DNA of 34,243 nt from Nocardioides sp. (GTDB lineage Bacteria > Actinomycetota > Actinomycetes > Propionibacteriales > Nocardioidaceae). The stretch is from contig NZ_JAPYPS010000040.1 of NCBI RefSeq assembly GCF_029937575.1, positions 1 to 34,243 of the forward strand, given 5' to 3'. Under the pieces are notes generated by a model. It ran no database searches and had not been told where the DNA came from. It saw only the letters and a program-made list of their open reading frames with translations. Each line of letters starts with the position of its first letter. The first letter of the stretch is position 1. The translations under genes were made by a program, and so were the position numbers. Positions 7,364-16,111 of this stretch are shown here, piece by piece.

Positions 7364-7662
7364 CCTCGCCCTGGGCATCGCGGGGTTGGCCCTGGTGGTC
7401 ACCGTGGGTGGGGCCGCGCGCGTAGCCGACCTGCTCCCGCCGTCACACGGGTCACATTCGCTCGCCGGTTGGGCAGAGACGACACGAAATCCACCCGCAA
7501 CCCTGCCGTTCGTGCCCACTCGACGAGGCGATGTGGCTGAAGGGACGGGTGTGGCGCCCGCGCATGCGGCGGCGCGAGCTTGCTCGTGCCGTCAGCGCGC
7601 AGTTCAGTCGACCGGGAGAGGCTCGCAGTCAACGGATGCCGAAGGCACCCCGAACAACGCCG
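7364..7662. other. 299-base intergenic region between convergent genes
   Basis: No convincing gene. A 77-codon minus-strand frame at 7399-7632 has Arg/Pro-rich composition typical of chance frames in GC-rich DNA. I found no tRNA-like cloverleaf. The clearest structure is a hairpin at 7571-7590. Confidence 0.6.
7571..7590. terminator. Hairpin between the PHP gene and fadA6
   Basis: GGCGCGAGC and GCTCGTGCC pair over 9 positions (one G-T wobble) around TT. No T-tract follows, as is common for actinobacterial hairpin terminators. It could end either transcript. Confidence 0.4.
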
Positions 7663-8826
7663 TCAGAGACGCTCGATGATCGTCACGTTCGCCTGTCCGC
7701 CGCCCTCGCACATCGTCTGCAGGCCATAACGCCCACCGGTCCGCTCGAGCTCGTTCAGCATCGTGGTCATGAGGCGGGTGCCGGTGGCGCCGATCGGGTG
7801 ACCGAGGGCGATGCCACCGCCGTTCACGTTGACCTTCTCGTGCGGAGCCCCGGTCTCCTTCATCCACGCCAGCACCACCGAGGCAAACGCCTCGTTGCAC
7901 TCGAAGAGATCGATGTCGTCGATGCCGAGGCCCGTCTTGTCCAGGGCGTGGGCGGTCGCGCGGATCGGACCGGTGAGCATCCAGACCGGGTCGTCGCCCC
8001 GCACCGACAGGTGGTGGATGCGGGCCCGCGGGGTGAGCGAGTGGTCGGCGACGGCCTGCTCGGAGGCGAGGAGCATCGCCGTGGAGGCGTCGCAGATCTG
8101 GGAGGCGACCGCGGCGGTGATCCTGCCCCCGGGGGCCAGCGGCTGCAGCCCCGCCATCTTCTCCAGCGACGTCTCGCGGGGGCACTGGTCGGTGTCGAAG
8201 ACGGTCCCGTCGGGCAGGGTGACCGGCTCGATCTCGCCGACGAAGCGGCCCTCGGCGATCGCCGCACGAGCCCGGTCGTGCGAGGCGAGGGCGAAGGCCT
8301 CCATGTCCTCGCGGGAGATGTCCCACTTCTCGGCGATCATCTCGGCGGAGCTGAACTGCGAGACCTCGACGTCCCCGTAGCGCTGCTGCCAGCCCGGCGA
8401 CTCCGCGAAGGGCGTGGTGAAGCCGTACTGCTGCCCGGCCAGCATGGCCGAGGAGATCGGCAGCGCGGACATGTTCTGCAGTCCGCCTGCGACCACGAGG
8501 TCCTGGGTGCCGGACATGACGCCCTGGGCGGCGAAGTGCACCGCCTGCTGGGAGGACCCGCACTGGCGGTCGATCGTCACCCCCGGGACATGGTCGGGCA
8601 GCCCTGCGACCAGCCACGCCGAGCGCGCGACGTCGCCGGCCTGCGAGCCGATCGTGTCGCAGCACCCCATGATGACGTCGTCGACGGCGCCCGGGTCGAC
8701 GCCCGTACGACGCATCAGCGCCGACAGCGCGTGACCGCCGAGGTCGGCGGAGTGGATCTCGGCGAGCGCGCCGCCGCGCTTGCCGACCGGCGTCCGGACG
8801 GCGTCGATGATGTAGGCCTCGGTCAC
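7663..8826 (-). CDS. fadA6: FadA6, acetyl-CoA acetyltransferase (thiolase) of HIP-CoA degradation
   Basis: A 387-residue thiolase. The nucleophile Cys89 lies in DRQCGSSQQAVH, the His motif is NGGGIALGHPIGATG, and the second Cys is in MCEGGGQANVT, so the enzyme looks complete. In the known pathway it performs thiolysis after IpdAB has opened ring C. A longer frame reaches 8952, but that part overlaps kstR2. The GTG at 8826 overlaps the kstR2 stop as GTGA. It is the last gene of fadE30-ipdF-kstR2-fadA6, the same order as Rv3560c-Rv3556c apart from a PPE gene inserted in M. tuberculosis. Confidence 0.94.
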   Translation of the reverse strand: MTEAYIIDAVRTPVGKRGGALAEIHSADLGGHALSALMRRTGVDPGAVDDVIMGCCDTIGSQAGDVARSAWLVAGLPDHVPGVTIDRQCGSSQQAVHFAAQGVMSGTQDLVVAGGLQNMSALPISSAMLAGQQYGFTTPFAESPGWQQRYGDVEVSQFSSAEMIAEKWDISREDMEAFALASHDRARAAIAEGRFVGEIEPVTLPDGTVFDTDQCPRETSLEKMAGLQPLAPGGRITAAVASQICDASTAMLLASEQAVADHSLTPRARIHHLSVRGDDPVWMLTGPIRATAHALDKTGLGIDDIDLFECNEAFASVVLAWMKETGAPHEKVNVNGGGIALGHPIGATGTRLMTTMLNELERTGGRYGLQTMCEGGGQANVTIIERL

Positions 8827-9455
8827 GACTTGTCTCCCTGGGTGGTGTGGCGGGGTTGGGCTATGCCGTCGAGCAGGATGGTCAGGTACTGGCGGGCGAC
8901 GTCGGTGTGGGCGAGCTTGCCGCCGGGGCGGTACCACGCGACGGCCACCCACACGGTGTCGCGCAGGAAGCGGTAGGTGAGCTCGATGTCGAGGTCGGCG
9001 CGCAGGGCACCGGTCCGCACCCCGTCGTCGAGCAGGGTGATCCAGACCTCGCGGGACTGGGCATTGCGTTCGGCGAGGTAGGCGAAGCGCTCGAAGCCGC
9101 CCAGGTAGGCCGCCTCGTTCTGGAAGATCGCCACCTCGTCACGGTGCTGGTCGATCGCCTCGAAGGAGACCTCGACGGCCCGCTCGAGCTTGGTGCGGGC
9201 GTCGTCGTCGCTGACCAGGATCGCGTCGTAGCGACCGAAGAGCTCGTGCTGGAAGGTCGAGAGGATCTCGTCGACCATCGACTCCTTCGAGTCGAAGTGG
9301 TGGTAGAGACTGCCTGACAGGATCCCGGCGGCATCGGCGATGTCGCGCACCGTCGTGTTCTTGAAGCCCTTGGACGCGAAGAGACCTGCCGCGATCGCGA
9401 GCAGCTCGCTGCGGCGGTTGGGGGTGGTCGTCGGCTGGACGGGCTCGGCACTCAT
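8823..9455 (-). CDS. kstR2: KstR2, TetR-family repressor of the HIP (C/D ring) regulon
   Basis: A 210-residue TetR regulator. The N-terminal helix-turn-helix spans about residues 13-60, with FASKGFKNTTVRDIADAAGI followed by SGSLYHHFDSKESM, and the C-terminal part is the ligand and dimer domain. KstR2 in mycobacteria and rhodococci binds an AnCAAGnnCTTGnT operator and is released by HIP-CoA. Both halves fit here: two exact or near-exact operators lie in this window, and the gene sits between ipdF and fadA6 as in M. tuberculosis. It lies in an operon behind its own operator (11481-11498), so it should repress itself. The start at 9455 is 4 bases after the ipdF stop. Confidence 0.93.
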   Translation of the reverse strand: MSAEPVQPTTTPNRRSELLAIAAGLFASKGFKNTTVRDIADAAGILSGSLYHHFDSKESMVDEILSTFQHELFGRYDAILVSDDDARTKLERAVEVSFEAIDQHRDEVAIFQNEAAYLGGFERFAYLAERNAQSREVWITLLDDGVRTGALRADLDIELTYRFLRDTVWVAVAWYRPGGKLAHTDVARQYLTILLDGIAQPRHTTQGDKS

Positions 9456-9459
9456 GAGG

Positions 9460-10263
9460 TCATGCTTGCTGACTGCTCACGGCCACGACCTCGCCGGTCA
9501 TGTACGACGCGTAGTCGCTGGCGAGCATCACCATCACGTTGGCGACCTCCCAGGGCTCGGCCGCCCGGCCGAACGCCTCCCGCTGCTTGAGCTCGGCGAG
9601 GAGGTCGTCGGAGGTGACCTTGGCCAGGAACGGGTGCATCGCCAGGCTGGGACTCACTGCGTTCACCCGGATGCCGTGCGGAGCCAGGTCGATGGCGCTG
9701 CACCGGGTCAAGGCCATCACGCCGGCCTTGGCCGCGGCGTAGTGCGCCTGGCCCTCCTGGGCACGCCAGCCGATGACGGAGGCGTTGTTGACGATGACGC
9801 CCTTCCTTCCGCCCGCCACGAAGCGCTGACCCGCCGCCCGGACGCACCGGAACGTGCCGGTCAACGTGATGTCGAGGACCGTGAGCCACTGCTCGTCGGT
9901 CATCTCCAGGACGCTCGCGGTGCCCCCGAGACCCGCGTTGTTGATCATGATGTCGACGCCGCCGAGCTCGTCGGCCAGGTCGAGCAGCGCGCCCACCTGG
10001 GCCTCGTCGGTGACGTCGCAGACGGTCTGGCGCACCCGCTCGGCACCGAACTCGGCGGCGAGCGTCTCCTCGGCCTCGGCCAGGCGACGGGCGTGGGTGT
10101 CGGAGAAGACCACCGCCTTGGCCCCCTCCTCGAGGGCACGTCGTACGACGGCAGCGCCGATGCCGGCTCCGGCCGCAGCGGTGACGACGACGACCTTGCC
10201 CACCAGGAGGTCGTGACCCGCGACGTAGTCGGGGGTGGGCTGTTCGGGTCGGTGCGTGGTCAT
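9460..10263 (-). CDS. ipdF: IpdF, SDR dehydrogenase acting on 5-OH-HIC-CoA
   Basis: A 267-residue SDR. It has a variant cofactor loop TAAAGAGIG near residues 28-36, NNAG, NNASVIGW with the catalytic Ser, and YAAAKAG. In the known pathway IpdF oxidises the 5-hydroxyl of the bicyclic CoA thioester so that IpdC and EchA20 can act. The assignment rests on position between fadE30 and kstR2 (as Rv3559c) and on family. Its ATG overlaps the fadE30 stop by one base (TGATG), indicating coupled translation. Confidence 0.91.
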   Translation of the reverse strand: MTTHRPEQPTPDYVAGHDLLVGKVVVVTAAAGAGIGAAVVRRALEEGAKAVVFSDTHARRLAEAEETLAAEFGAERVRQTVCDVTDEAQVGALLDLADELGGVDIMINNAGLGGTASVLEMTDEQWLTVLDITLTGTFRCVRAAGQRFVAGGRKGVIVNNASVIGWRAQEGQAHYAAAKAGVMALTRCSAIDLAPHGIRVNAVSPSLAMHPFLAKVTSDDLLAELKQREAFGRAAEPWEVANVMVMLASDYASYMTGEVVAVSSQQA

Positions 10264-11468
10264 CAGGCGCCCTTCGGTTCGCGCGGAAGGCCGAGCACAC
10301 GCTCGGCCAGGATGTTCTTCTGGACCTCGTCGCTGCCGCCGTAGATGGTGTCGGCTCGAGAGAAGAGGAACAGTCGTTGGAACTCGTCGAGGTCGTAGTC
10401 GTCCCCCCGCGTCAGCAGACCGGACTGGCCCATGACCTGCATGGCGACCTCACCGAGACGCTGGTGCCAGTTGGCCCAGACGAGCTTGAAGATCGACCCG
10501 GCACCACCGCCGGCTGACGAGTCGTCACCCCCCGCGACGGTCGAGAGACCGCGCAGGCCCTGGGCCCGGATCACCTCGAGCTCCACCTTGAGCTCGGCGA
10601 GGCGGTCGCGCAGCACCGGCTGCTCGTCGAGAGCGTGGTGCTCGCGGGCGAGGGCGATCACGGCGTCCAGCTCGCGGGCGTAGTCGACGGTCTGCGCCAA
10701 CGTGGAGACGCCACGCTCGAAACCGAGCAGCCCCATCGCTACGCCCCAGCCCTGGCCGGGCTCCCCGACGACGAGGTCGGCGTCGGTGGTGGCCCCGGTG
10801 AAGAACACTTCGTTGAACTCCGAGCCACCGGTGAGCTGCTCGATCGGTCGCACCTCGACGCCGTCCTGGTCGAGGGGGACGAGCAGGAACGACAGCCCCC
10901 GGTGGCGCTGCGAGCCCGGCTCGGTGCGAGCGATGACGAAGACCCACTGCGAGAAGTGGGCGTTGGAGGTCCAGACCTTCTGACCGTCGACGACCCACTG
11001 CGACCCGTCGTCGGTGAGCCGCGCGCGAGTCTGCACGTTGGCGAGATCGCTGCCGGCGGCGGGCTCGGAGTACCCCTGCGCCCACAGCTCCTCGACGGCG
11101 AGGATCCTCGGCAGGAAGCGCGCCTGCTGCTCGGGGGTGCCGAAGGCGATCAGCGTGGGACCCAGGAGCGTCTCGCCCAGGTGGTTGACCCCGTGCGGCG
11201 CGTTGGCCCGGGCGTACTCCTCGCGAAAGATCACCTGCTGCCACAGACTCAGCCCGCGGCCGCCGTGCTCGGTCGGCCAGCCGACGCACGTCCAGCCGTG
11301 CGCGGCGAGGTGTCGGTTCCAGGCGAGCCGCTCGTCGATCGCCTCGTGGTCGCGACCGGGGCCGCCCAGTCCGCGCAGCTCGCCCCACTCGCCGTCGAGC
11401 TGCTCGGCGAGCCAGCCACGGATCTCGGCCCGGAAGGCGAGGTCGGCATCGGAGTAGCGAAGGTCCAC
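10263..11468 (-). CDS. fadE30: FadE30, acyl-CoA dehydrogenase acting on HIP-CoA intermediates
   Basis: A 401-residue acyl-CoA dehydrogenase. N-terminal helical domain to about residue 125, the central beta domain with YSEPAAGSDLANVQTRA and QKVWTSNAHFSQW, and the C-terminal helical domain ending IYGGSDEVQKNILAERVLGLPRE. The usual C-terminal catalytic Glu (YEGT in MCAD-type enzymes) is Gly here, so the base must come from elsewhere, as in other steroid FadE proteins. The frame extends to 11549 through the operator; the GTG at 11468 is preferred because it lies 7 bases after a TAGGGT -10 element. First gene of the fadE30-ipdF-kstR2-fadA6 operon. Confidence 0.92.
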   Translation of the reverse strand: MDLRYSDADLAFRAEIRGWLAEQLDGEWGELRGLGGPGRDHEAIDERLAWNRHLAAHGWTCVGWPTEHGGRGLSLWQQVIFREEYARANAPHGVNHLGETLLGPTLIAFGTPEQQARFLPRILAVEELWAQGYSEPAAGSDLANVQTRARLTDDGSQWVVDGQKVWTSNAHFSQWVFVIARTEPGSQRHRGLSFLLVPLDQDGVEVRPIEQLTGGSEFNEVFFTGATTDADLVVGEPGQGWGVAMGLLGFERGVSTLAQTVDYARELDAVIALAREHHALDEQPVLRDRLAELKVELEVIRAQGLRGLSTVAGGDDSSAGGGAGSIFKLVWANWHQRLGEVAMQVMGQSGLLTRGDDYDLDEFQRLFLFSRADTIYGGSDEVQKNILAERVLGLPREPKGA

Positions 11469-11475
11469 GGGTGCT

Positions 11476-11481
11476 ACCCTA
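11476..11481 (-). promoter_or_regulatory. -10 element of fadE30, abutting the KstR2 operator
   Basis: TAGGGT on the minus strand, 7 bases before the fadE30 GTG and overlapping the operator by one base, exactly as at 1947-1952. Confidence 0.55.
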
Positions 11482-11498
11482 CCAAGCAATTGCTTGGT
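11481..11498. promoter_or_regulatory. KstR2 operator between fadE30 and fadD3
   Basis: ACCAAGCAATTGCTTGGT is a perfect 18-base palindrome with the same arms as the operator at 1952-1969. It differs from the KstR2 consensus AnCAAGnnCTTGnT at one specified base (T for G). The flanking TACCCT on the left and TGG on the right are also shared by the two sites. It should control both divergent operons, including kstR2 itself. Confidence 0.9.
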
Positions 11499-11536
11499 TG
11501 GTTCGAGCCCGAGGCGACGAGCCGTGAGGAGGCACG

Positions 11537-13075
11537 ATGTCGGCGACACCCGTGACGATCCCCCAGCTGCTGCGCTCGGCCGCCGAGGAGTACGGCGACC
11601 ACACGGCGTACGTCCAGGACGGGCGGAGGATGTCCTTCAGCGAGCTGCACGCCACCGTGCGCGGGGTCGCTCGCGGGCTCGTCGCGCACGGCCTCGCACC
11701 CCGGGACCGCGTGGTGGTCTGGGGCCCCAACAGCATCGACTGGGTCGTCGCAGCCCTCGCCGTCACGTACGCCGGCGGCGTGCTCGTGCCGGCGAACTCG
11801 CGCTACACCGGGGCCGAGGTGGCTGACCTCGTGCAGCGCACCGGTGCTCCGATCGTGCTGCTCGAGGACGGCTTCCTGGGCCGCAGCCAGATCCGCGAGC
11901 TGGAGACGGCCGGCGAGCTGGTGTGCCTGCAGGAGATCATCCAGCTGAGCGACCTCGCCCATGTCACGCGCACCGGGACGCAGGTCCCCGAGGCCGACCT
12001 CGACGCCCGAGCCGCGGCCGTCACCGCCGACGACGTGGCCGACATCCTGTTCACGTCGGGCACGACCGGGCGCTCCAAGGGCGCGATGTCCGCGCACCGC
12101 CAGAGCATCGGGGTCTCGCGCGCCTGGGCCCAGCTGGGCGGCGTCCGCCAGGACGACCGCTACCTGGTGGTCAACCCGTTCTTCCACTCGTTCGGCTACA
12201 AGATCGGCATCCTGGTCGGGCTGCTGACCGGGTGCACCCTCTATCCCGTGGCGACCTTCGACCTCGCCGCCACCATGCGGCTGATCCAGGACGAGCAGAT
12301 CACCGTCCTGCCCGGGGCGCCGACGATCTACCAGTCGATCCTGTCCGCTCCGAGCCGCGGCGAGCACGACCTGTCGTCGCTCCGCCTGGCGGTCACCGGT
12401 GCCGCGGTCGTGCCGGTCGTGCTGATCGAGCGGATGCGCGCCGCGGCACCCGAAGGGCTGGGGATCGACCAGGTCGTCACGGCCTTCGGGATGACCGAGG
12501 CCGTCGTGGTGACCATGTGTCGCCAGGGCGACTCCGCCGAGACCGTGGCGACGACCTGCGGTCGCGCGATCCCGGGCATGCAGACCCGCATCGACTCCCC
12601 CGCCGACGACGGCTCCGGCGAGCTGCTCGTGCGCGGTGACCACGTGATGCTCGGCTACCTCGACGACCCGGACGCCACCGCCGAGGCGATCGACGCCGAC
12701 GGGTGGCTGCACACCGGCGACGTGGGCATCCTCGACGAGGCGGGCAACCTGCGCATCACCGACCGGCTCAAGGACATGTACATCTCCGGCGGCTTCAACG
12801 TCTACCCGGCCGAGGTCGAGCAGGCCCTGCTGCACATGGACGGCATCGCCGACGTCGCCGTGGTCGGGGTGCCGGACGAGCGGATGGGCGAGGTCGGCAA
12901 GGCGTACGTCGTCGCGGCGACCGGCCACGCCGTCGAGCCCGAGGCCGTCGCGGCGTTCGCCAGGGAGCGCCTGGCGAACTTCAAGGTGCCGCGCCACGTC
13001 GAGCTGACCGACGCACTCCCCCGCAACCTGTCGGGCAAGGTGCTCAAGACCGACCTTCGAAAGGCCACTGACTGA
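11537..13075 (+). CDS. fadD3: FadD3, HIP-CoA synthetase
   Basis: A 512-residue AMP-forming acyl-CoA synthetase. It has the ATP-binding P-loop FTSGTTGRSKGAM at residues 172-184, FGMTEAVV, WLHTGDVG, the hinge region RLKDMYISGGFNVYP, and the C-terminal catalytic Lys in NLSGKVLKTDLRK. FadD3 attaches CoA to HIP, which starts C/D-ring breakdown and makes the KstR2 inducer. The ATG at 11537 has AGGAGG just upstream. It is the first gene of fadD3-fadE31-fadE32-fadE33, divergent from fadE30 across the KstR2 operator, as in Rv3561-Rv3564. Confidence 0.95.
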   Translation: MSATPVTIPQLLRSAAEEYGDHTAYVQDGRRMSFSELHATVRGVARGLVAHGLAPRDRVVVWGPNSIDWVVAALAVTYAGGVLVPANSRYTGAEVADLVQRTGAPIVLLEDGFLGRSQIRELETAGELVCLQEIIQLSDLAHVTRTGTQVPEADLDARAAAVTADDVADILFTSGTTGRSKGAMSAHRQSIGVSRAWAQLGGVRQDDRYLVVNPFFHSFGYKIGILVGLLTGCTLYPVATFDLAATMRLIQDEQITVLPGAPTIYQSILSAPSRGEHDLSSLRLAVTGAAVVPVVLIERMRAAAPEGLGIDQVVTAFGMTEAVVVTMCRQGDSAETVATTCGRAIPGMQTRIDSPADDGSGELLVRGDHVMLGYLDDPDATAEAIDADGWLHTGDVGILDEAGNLRITDRLKDMYISGGFNVYPAEVEQALLHMDGIADVAVVGVPDERMGEVGKAYVVAATGHAVEPEAVAAFARERLANFKVPRHVELTDALPRNLSGKVLKTDLRKATD

Positions 13076-13088
13076 TGGGCGTGACCCC

Positions 13089-14252
13089 ATGGAGCTGACC
13101 CTGTCCCCGTCCGAAGTGGCCTTCCAGGCCGAGGCACGTGAGTGGCTCGCGGCACACGTGCCGAGCCGGCCGCTCCCCTCGATGGACACCCCCGAGGGGT
13201 GGGCGCTCCACCAGGAGTGGGAGGCCACGCTGACCGAGTCCCGCTGGTCGGTCGTCTCCTGGCCCGAGAAGTACCACGGCCGAGAGGCCTCACTCGTCGA
13301 GTGGGTCATCTTCGAGGAGGAGTACTACCGCGCCGGCGCGCCGGGTCGGGTCTCGCAGAACGGCATCTTCCTGCTCGCGCCGATCATCTTCGACCACGGC
13401 ACCCCTGAGCAGCAAGACCGCTTCCTGCCCACGATGGCCAGCGGCGAGCGGATCTGGGCGCAGTGCTGGTCCGAGCCTGAGGCAGGCTCCGACCTCGCCT
13501 CGCTGCGCTCGACGGCGCGACGCGACCAGGCGCGTGGCGGCTGGGTGCTCAACGGCCAGAAGACCTGGTCGTCGCGGGCGGCCCTGGCTCACTGGGGCTT
13601 CGGTCTCTTCCGCTCCGACCCGCAGGCCCAGCGTCACGCCGGGCTGACCTACTTCCTCTTCCCCCTCGATGCCCAGGGCATCACCGTGCGACCGATCGCC
13701 CAGCTCGACGGCGAGGCCGGCTTCGCAGAGATCTTCTTCGACGAGGTCTTCGTGCCGGACGCCGACGTCCTCGGCGCGCCCGGGGACGGCTGGCGCGTCG
13801 CGATGAGCACCGCGGGCAACGAGCGCGGCCTGTCGCTGCGCTCCCCGGGGCGTTTCTGTGCGGCCGCGGACCGGCTGGTCGACCTGTGGGGCGAGCGGGG
13901 TGAGCACGCGCCGGCTGCCGCCGAGGGCGTCGTCGATGCGTGGCTCAAGGCCCAGGCCTACCGACTCTTCACCTGGGGCACCGTCACCCGGTTGGCCGAC
14001 GGCGGAGAGATGGGTGCGGCCGGGTCGGTCAACAAGATCTTCTGGTCCGAGCTCGACATCGCGCTGCACGAGACGGCCCTCGACCTGCTGGGTCCTGAGG
14101 CCGAGGTCGAGTCGCGGTGGCTGGACGGCTACACCTTCAGTCTCTCCGGACCGATCTACGCCGGCACCAACGAGGTGCAGCGCAACATCGTCGCCGAGCG
14201 CATCCTGGGCCTTCCGCGGGAGCCCAAGGCCCATCAGGGGGGTCCCACGTGA
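13089..14252 (+). CDS. fadE31: FadE31, acyl-CoA dehydrogenase subunit
   Basis: A 387-residue acyl-CoA dehydrogenase with WSEPEAGSDLASLRSTA, QKTWSSRAALAHW and a C-terminus IYAGTNEVQRNIVAERILGLPRE. The Glu of the canonical YEGT motif is replaced by Ala. In mycobacteria FadE31 forms heterotetramers with FadE32 or FadE33, which carry the catalytic Glu, and the residue pattern here agrees with that. It probably dehydrogenates ring-opened CoA intermediates such as MOODA-CoA. The ATG lies 13 bases after the fadD3 stop, and the gene ends in a GTGA overlap with fadE32. Confidence 0.9.
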   Translation: MELTLSPSEVAFQAEAREWLAAHVPSRPLPSMDTPEGWALHQEWEATLTESRWSVVSWPEKYHGREASLVEWVIFEEEYYRAGAPGRVSQNGIFLLAPIIFDHGTPEQQDRFLPTMASGERIWAQCWSEPEAGSDLASLRSTARRDQARGGWVLNGQKTWSSRAALAHWGFGLFRSDPQAQRHAGLTYFLFPLDAQGITVRPIAQLDGEAGFAEIFFDEVFVPDADVLGAPGDGWRVAMSTAGNERGLSLRSPGRFCAAADRLVDLWGERGEHAPAAAEGVVDAWLKAQAYRLFTWGTVTRLADGGEMGAAGSVNKIFWSELDIALHETALDLLGPEAEVESRWLDGYTFSLSGPIYAGTNEVQRNIVAERILGLPREPKAHQGGPT

Positions 14253-15118
14253 GGTTCGAGCTCGACGACGACCAGCGCGACCTGGCCTCGGCTATCGAGA
14301 GTCTGCTCGTCGCCTCCGACCCGGTCGCGGTGGCCCGGGCCTGGGCGTCCGGGGACGCCACCACCGGCCTGGCGCTGTGGAAGCGGCTGGCCGAGCTGGG
14401 CGTGACGATGCTCGCGACCGAGGCCACGCCCGTCGAGGTCTGCGTCGCGTTCGAGGCCCTCGGGCGGCACGCCGTACCCGGTCCCTGGGTCGAGTCCGCG
14501 GCCTACCTGCCTTTGGCGCTGGGGCGCGAGGTCACCGGCGTCGCCACCCTCGCGCTGCCGCCCCACGTGCCGTTCGCCCTGGACGCCGACGTCGCCGACG
14601 AGGTGTACGTCGGCACGACGCCCGCCGGTCCCGTGGGCGCGCTGCACGTCTCCGTCGACCGCACCCGCCGCCTCTTCGACGTCGGCGGCACCGGGGAGAC
14701 CGACCCCGCCGCCTTCGACCTGGCGGTCCTGGCCACGGCTGCGCAGCTCCTCGGCGCCGGTGAACGGGTGCTGGCCGAGAGCGTCACCTACGTCAAGGCG
14801 CGCAAGCAGTTCGGCCGCGAGATCGGCAGCTACCAGGCGATCAAGCACGCGCTGGCCGACGTGAGGATCGCCCTCGACTTCGCCCGCCCCCTCGTCTACG
14901 GAGCGGCGCTGTCCGAGGTGCCCGCCGGCGCGGCCAAGCTCGCCGCCGGCGACGCGGCGTACCTCGCCTCGCGCACGGGGCTGCAGGTGCACGGCGCCAT
15001 CGGCTACACCGCCGAGTTCGACCTGAGCCTGTGGATCACCAAGATCCGCGCACTGCTGACGGCCTGGGGCACACCGGCGTACCACCGCTCGCGACTGCTG
15101 GCGGAGCTGAGCAGCTGA
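14249..15118 (+). CDS. fadE32: FadE32, acyl-CoA dehydrogenase partner subunit
   Basis: A 289-residue short acyl-CoA dehydrogenase-like protein with a reduced middle domain; usual full-length enzymes have about 380 residues. Seen: VRFELDDDQRDLASAIESLL at the start, VTYVKARKQFGREIGSYQAIKHALADV, and LQVHGAIGYTAEFDLSLW near the end, where the Glu after GYTA sits at the position used as base in steroid FadE partners (inference). A mycobacterial fadE32 mutant accumulates MOODA, placing this step after ring C opening. GTG start in a GTGA overlap with fadE31; the end overlaps fadE33 by one base. Confidence 0.88.
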   Translation: MRFELDDDQRDLASAIESLLVASDPVAVARAWASGDATTGLALWKRLAELGVTMLATEATPVEVCVAFEALGRHAVPGPWVESAAYLPLALGREVTGVATLALPPHVPFALDADVADEVYVGTTPAGPVGALHVSVDRTRRLFDVGGTGETDPAAFDLAVLATAAQLLGAGERVLAESVTYVKARKQFGREIGSYQAIKHALADVRIALDFARPLVYGAALSEVPAGAAKLAAGDAAYLASRTGLQVHGAIGYTAEFDLSLWITKIRALLTAWGTPAYHRSRLLAELSS

Positions 15119-16107
15119 TGGAGTTCGGACTCTCGGAGGAGCAGCAGGAGCTGGCCTCGATCGTGCGCTCGCTGTTGGCCAAGCGCGCCGACAGCGCGGC
15201 CGTGCGCGCCGCAGCGCTCTCTCCCACGGGCTACGACCCGGACCTCTGGAGCACCCTTGTCGACCAGGTCGGCGCGGCCGCGCTCAACATCCCGGAGGAG
15301 TACGGCGGTGCCGGCTTCAGCCTCTTCGAGTCGCTCGTGGTCCTCGAGGAGGTTGGACGCTCCCTGGCTCCCAGTCCGCTGCTGTCGTCGCTGGTCACCT
15401 CCGAGGCGATCCTCGCCGGCGGCGACACCGCGACGATGCAGCGCCTGCTCCCGCGCATCGCAGCCGGTGAGGTGGCCGCGTTCGTCACCGGCACGGCGCC
15501 GACGCTCGACGCGGATCGAGCCACGGTGCTGCTCGCCGCGACTCCCGACCGCCTGGTGGAGGTGGAGCCGAGCACCGCCTCCGTCACGCCCGTCGGGGCC
15601 CTCGACCAGACGTTGCGCCTCGGCACCATCGACCTCACCGGCGCCACGACGACTCCTGCCGGAGACCCTGGCGACGCGGTACGCCGCGCCAGGCAGGTCC
15701 GGTGCGTCGGCGTCGCAGCCCTGCAGGCGGGGCTCGCCGCACGAGCCGTCGAGCTGACGGTGGCCTACACCCGGGAGCGCGTGCAGTTCGGCCGGGCGAT
15801 CGGCTCGTTCCAGGCGCTCAAGCACCGGATGGCCGACATGCTGGTGCTGCAGGAGATGTCGCGCTCCGCGTCGTGGTCCGCGTCGTACGCCGTGGCCACC
15901 GGCGCCGACAACGCCGAGCACCTCGCCCACGTGGCGAAGTCCTACTGCTCAGACGCGCTGGACCGGATCGCCGCGGAGACGGTGCAGCTGCACGGCGGCA
16001 TCGCCATCACCTGGGAGCACGACGCCCAGCTCGTCTTCAAGCGCGCCCACGCGCTGAGTCAGCTGTTCGGGCAGGCCCACGAGCACCGGGCCCTGATCAC
16101 GCTCTGA
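15118..16107 (+). CDS. fadE33: FadE33, acyl-CoA dehydrogenase partner subunit
   Basis: A 329-residue acyl-CoA dehydrogenase. FGLSEEQQELASIVRSLL opens the N-terminal helical domain, IPEEYGGAGFSLFE and ERVQFGRAIGSFQALKHRMADM follow, and LHGGIAITWEHDAQLVFKRA near the C-terminus carries the WEHD Glu typical of the catalytic partner in actinobacterial heteromeric enzymes. It probably pairs with FadE31. The frame is open upstream to 15031, but the ATG at 15118 overlaps the fadE32 stop as TGATG. Last gene of the operon; a strong hairpin follows at 16112. Confidence 0.89.
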   Translation: MEFGLSEEQQELASIVRSLLAKRADSAAVRAAALSPTGYDPDLWSTLVDQVGAAALNIPEEYGGAGFSLFESLVVLEEVGRSLAPSPLLSSLVTSEAILAGGDTATMQRLLPRIAAGEVAAFVTGTAPTLDADRATVLLAATPDRLVEVEPSTASVTPVGALDQTLRLGTIDLTGATTTPAGDPGDAVRRARQVRCVGVAALQAGLAARAVELTVAYTRERVQFGRAIGSFQALKHRMADMLVLQEMSRSASWSASYAVATGADNAEHLAHVAKSYCSDALDRIAAETVQLHGGIAITWEHDAQLVFKRAHALSQLFGQAHEHRALITL

Positions 16108-16111
16108 CGCG

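Noticed and set aside
7571..7590. Possible tRNA or small RNA at the 7.57-kb hairpin
   Set aside because: Only one stem can be drawn; no acceptor or T-arm pattern surrounds it.
7399..7632. A 77-codon minus-strand frame between the PHP gene and fadA6
   Set aside because: Arg/Pro-rich, no domain, no -10 or ribosome site, and interrupted by the hairpin at 7571-7590.
11474..13309. A 611-codon minus-strand frame opposite fadD3
   Set aside because: It overlaps fadD3, which has all synthetase motifs, and is a chance frame.
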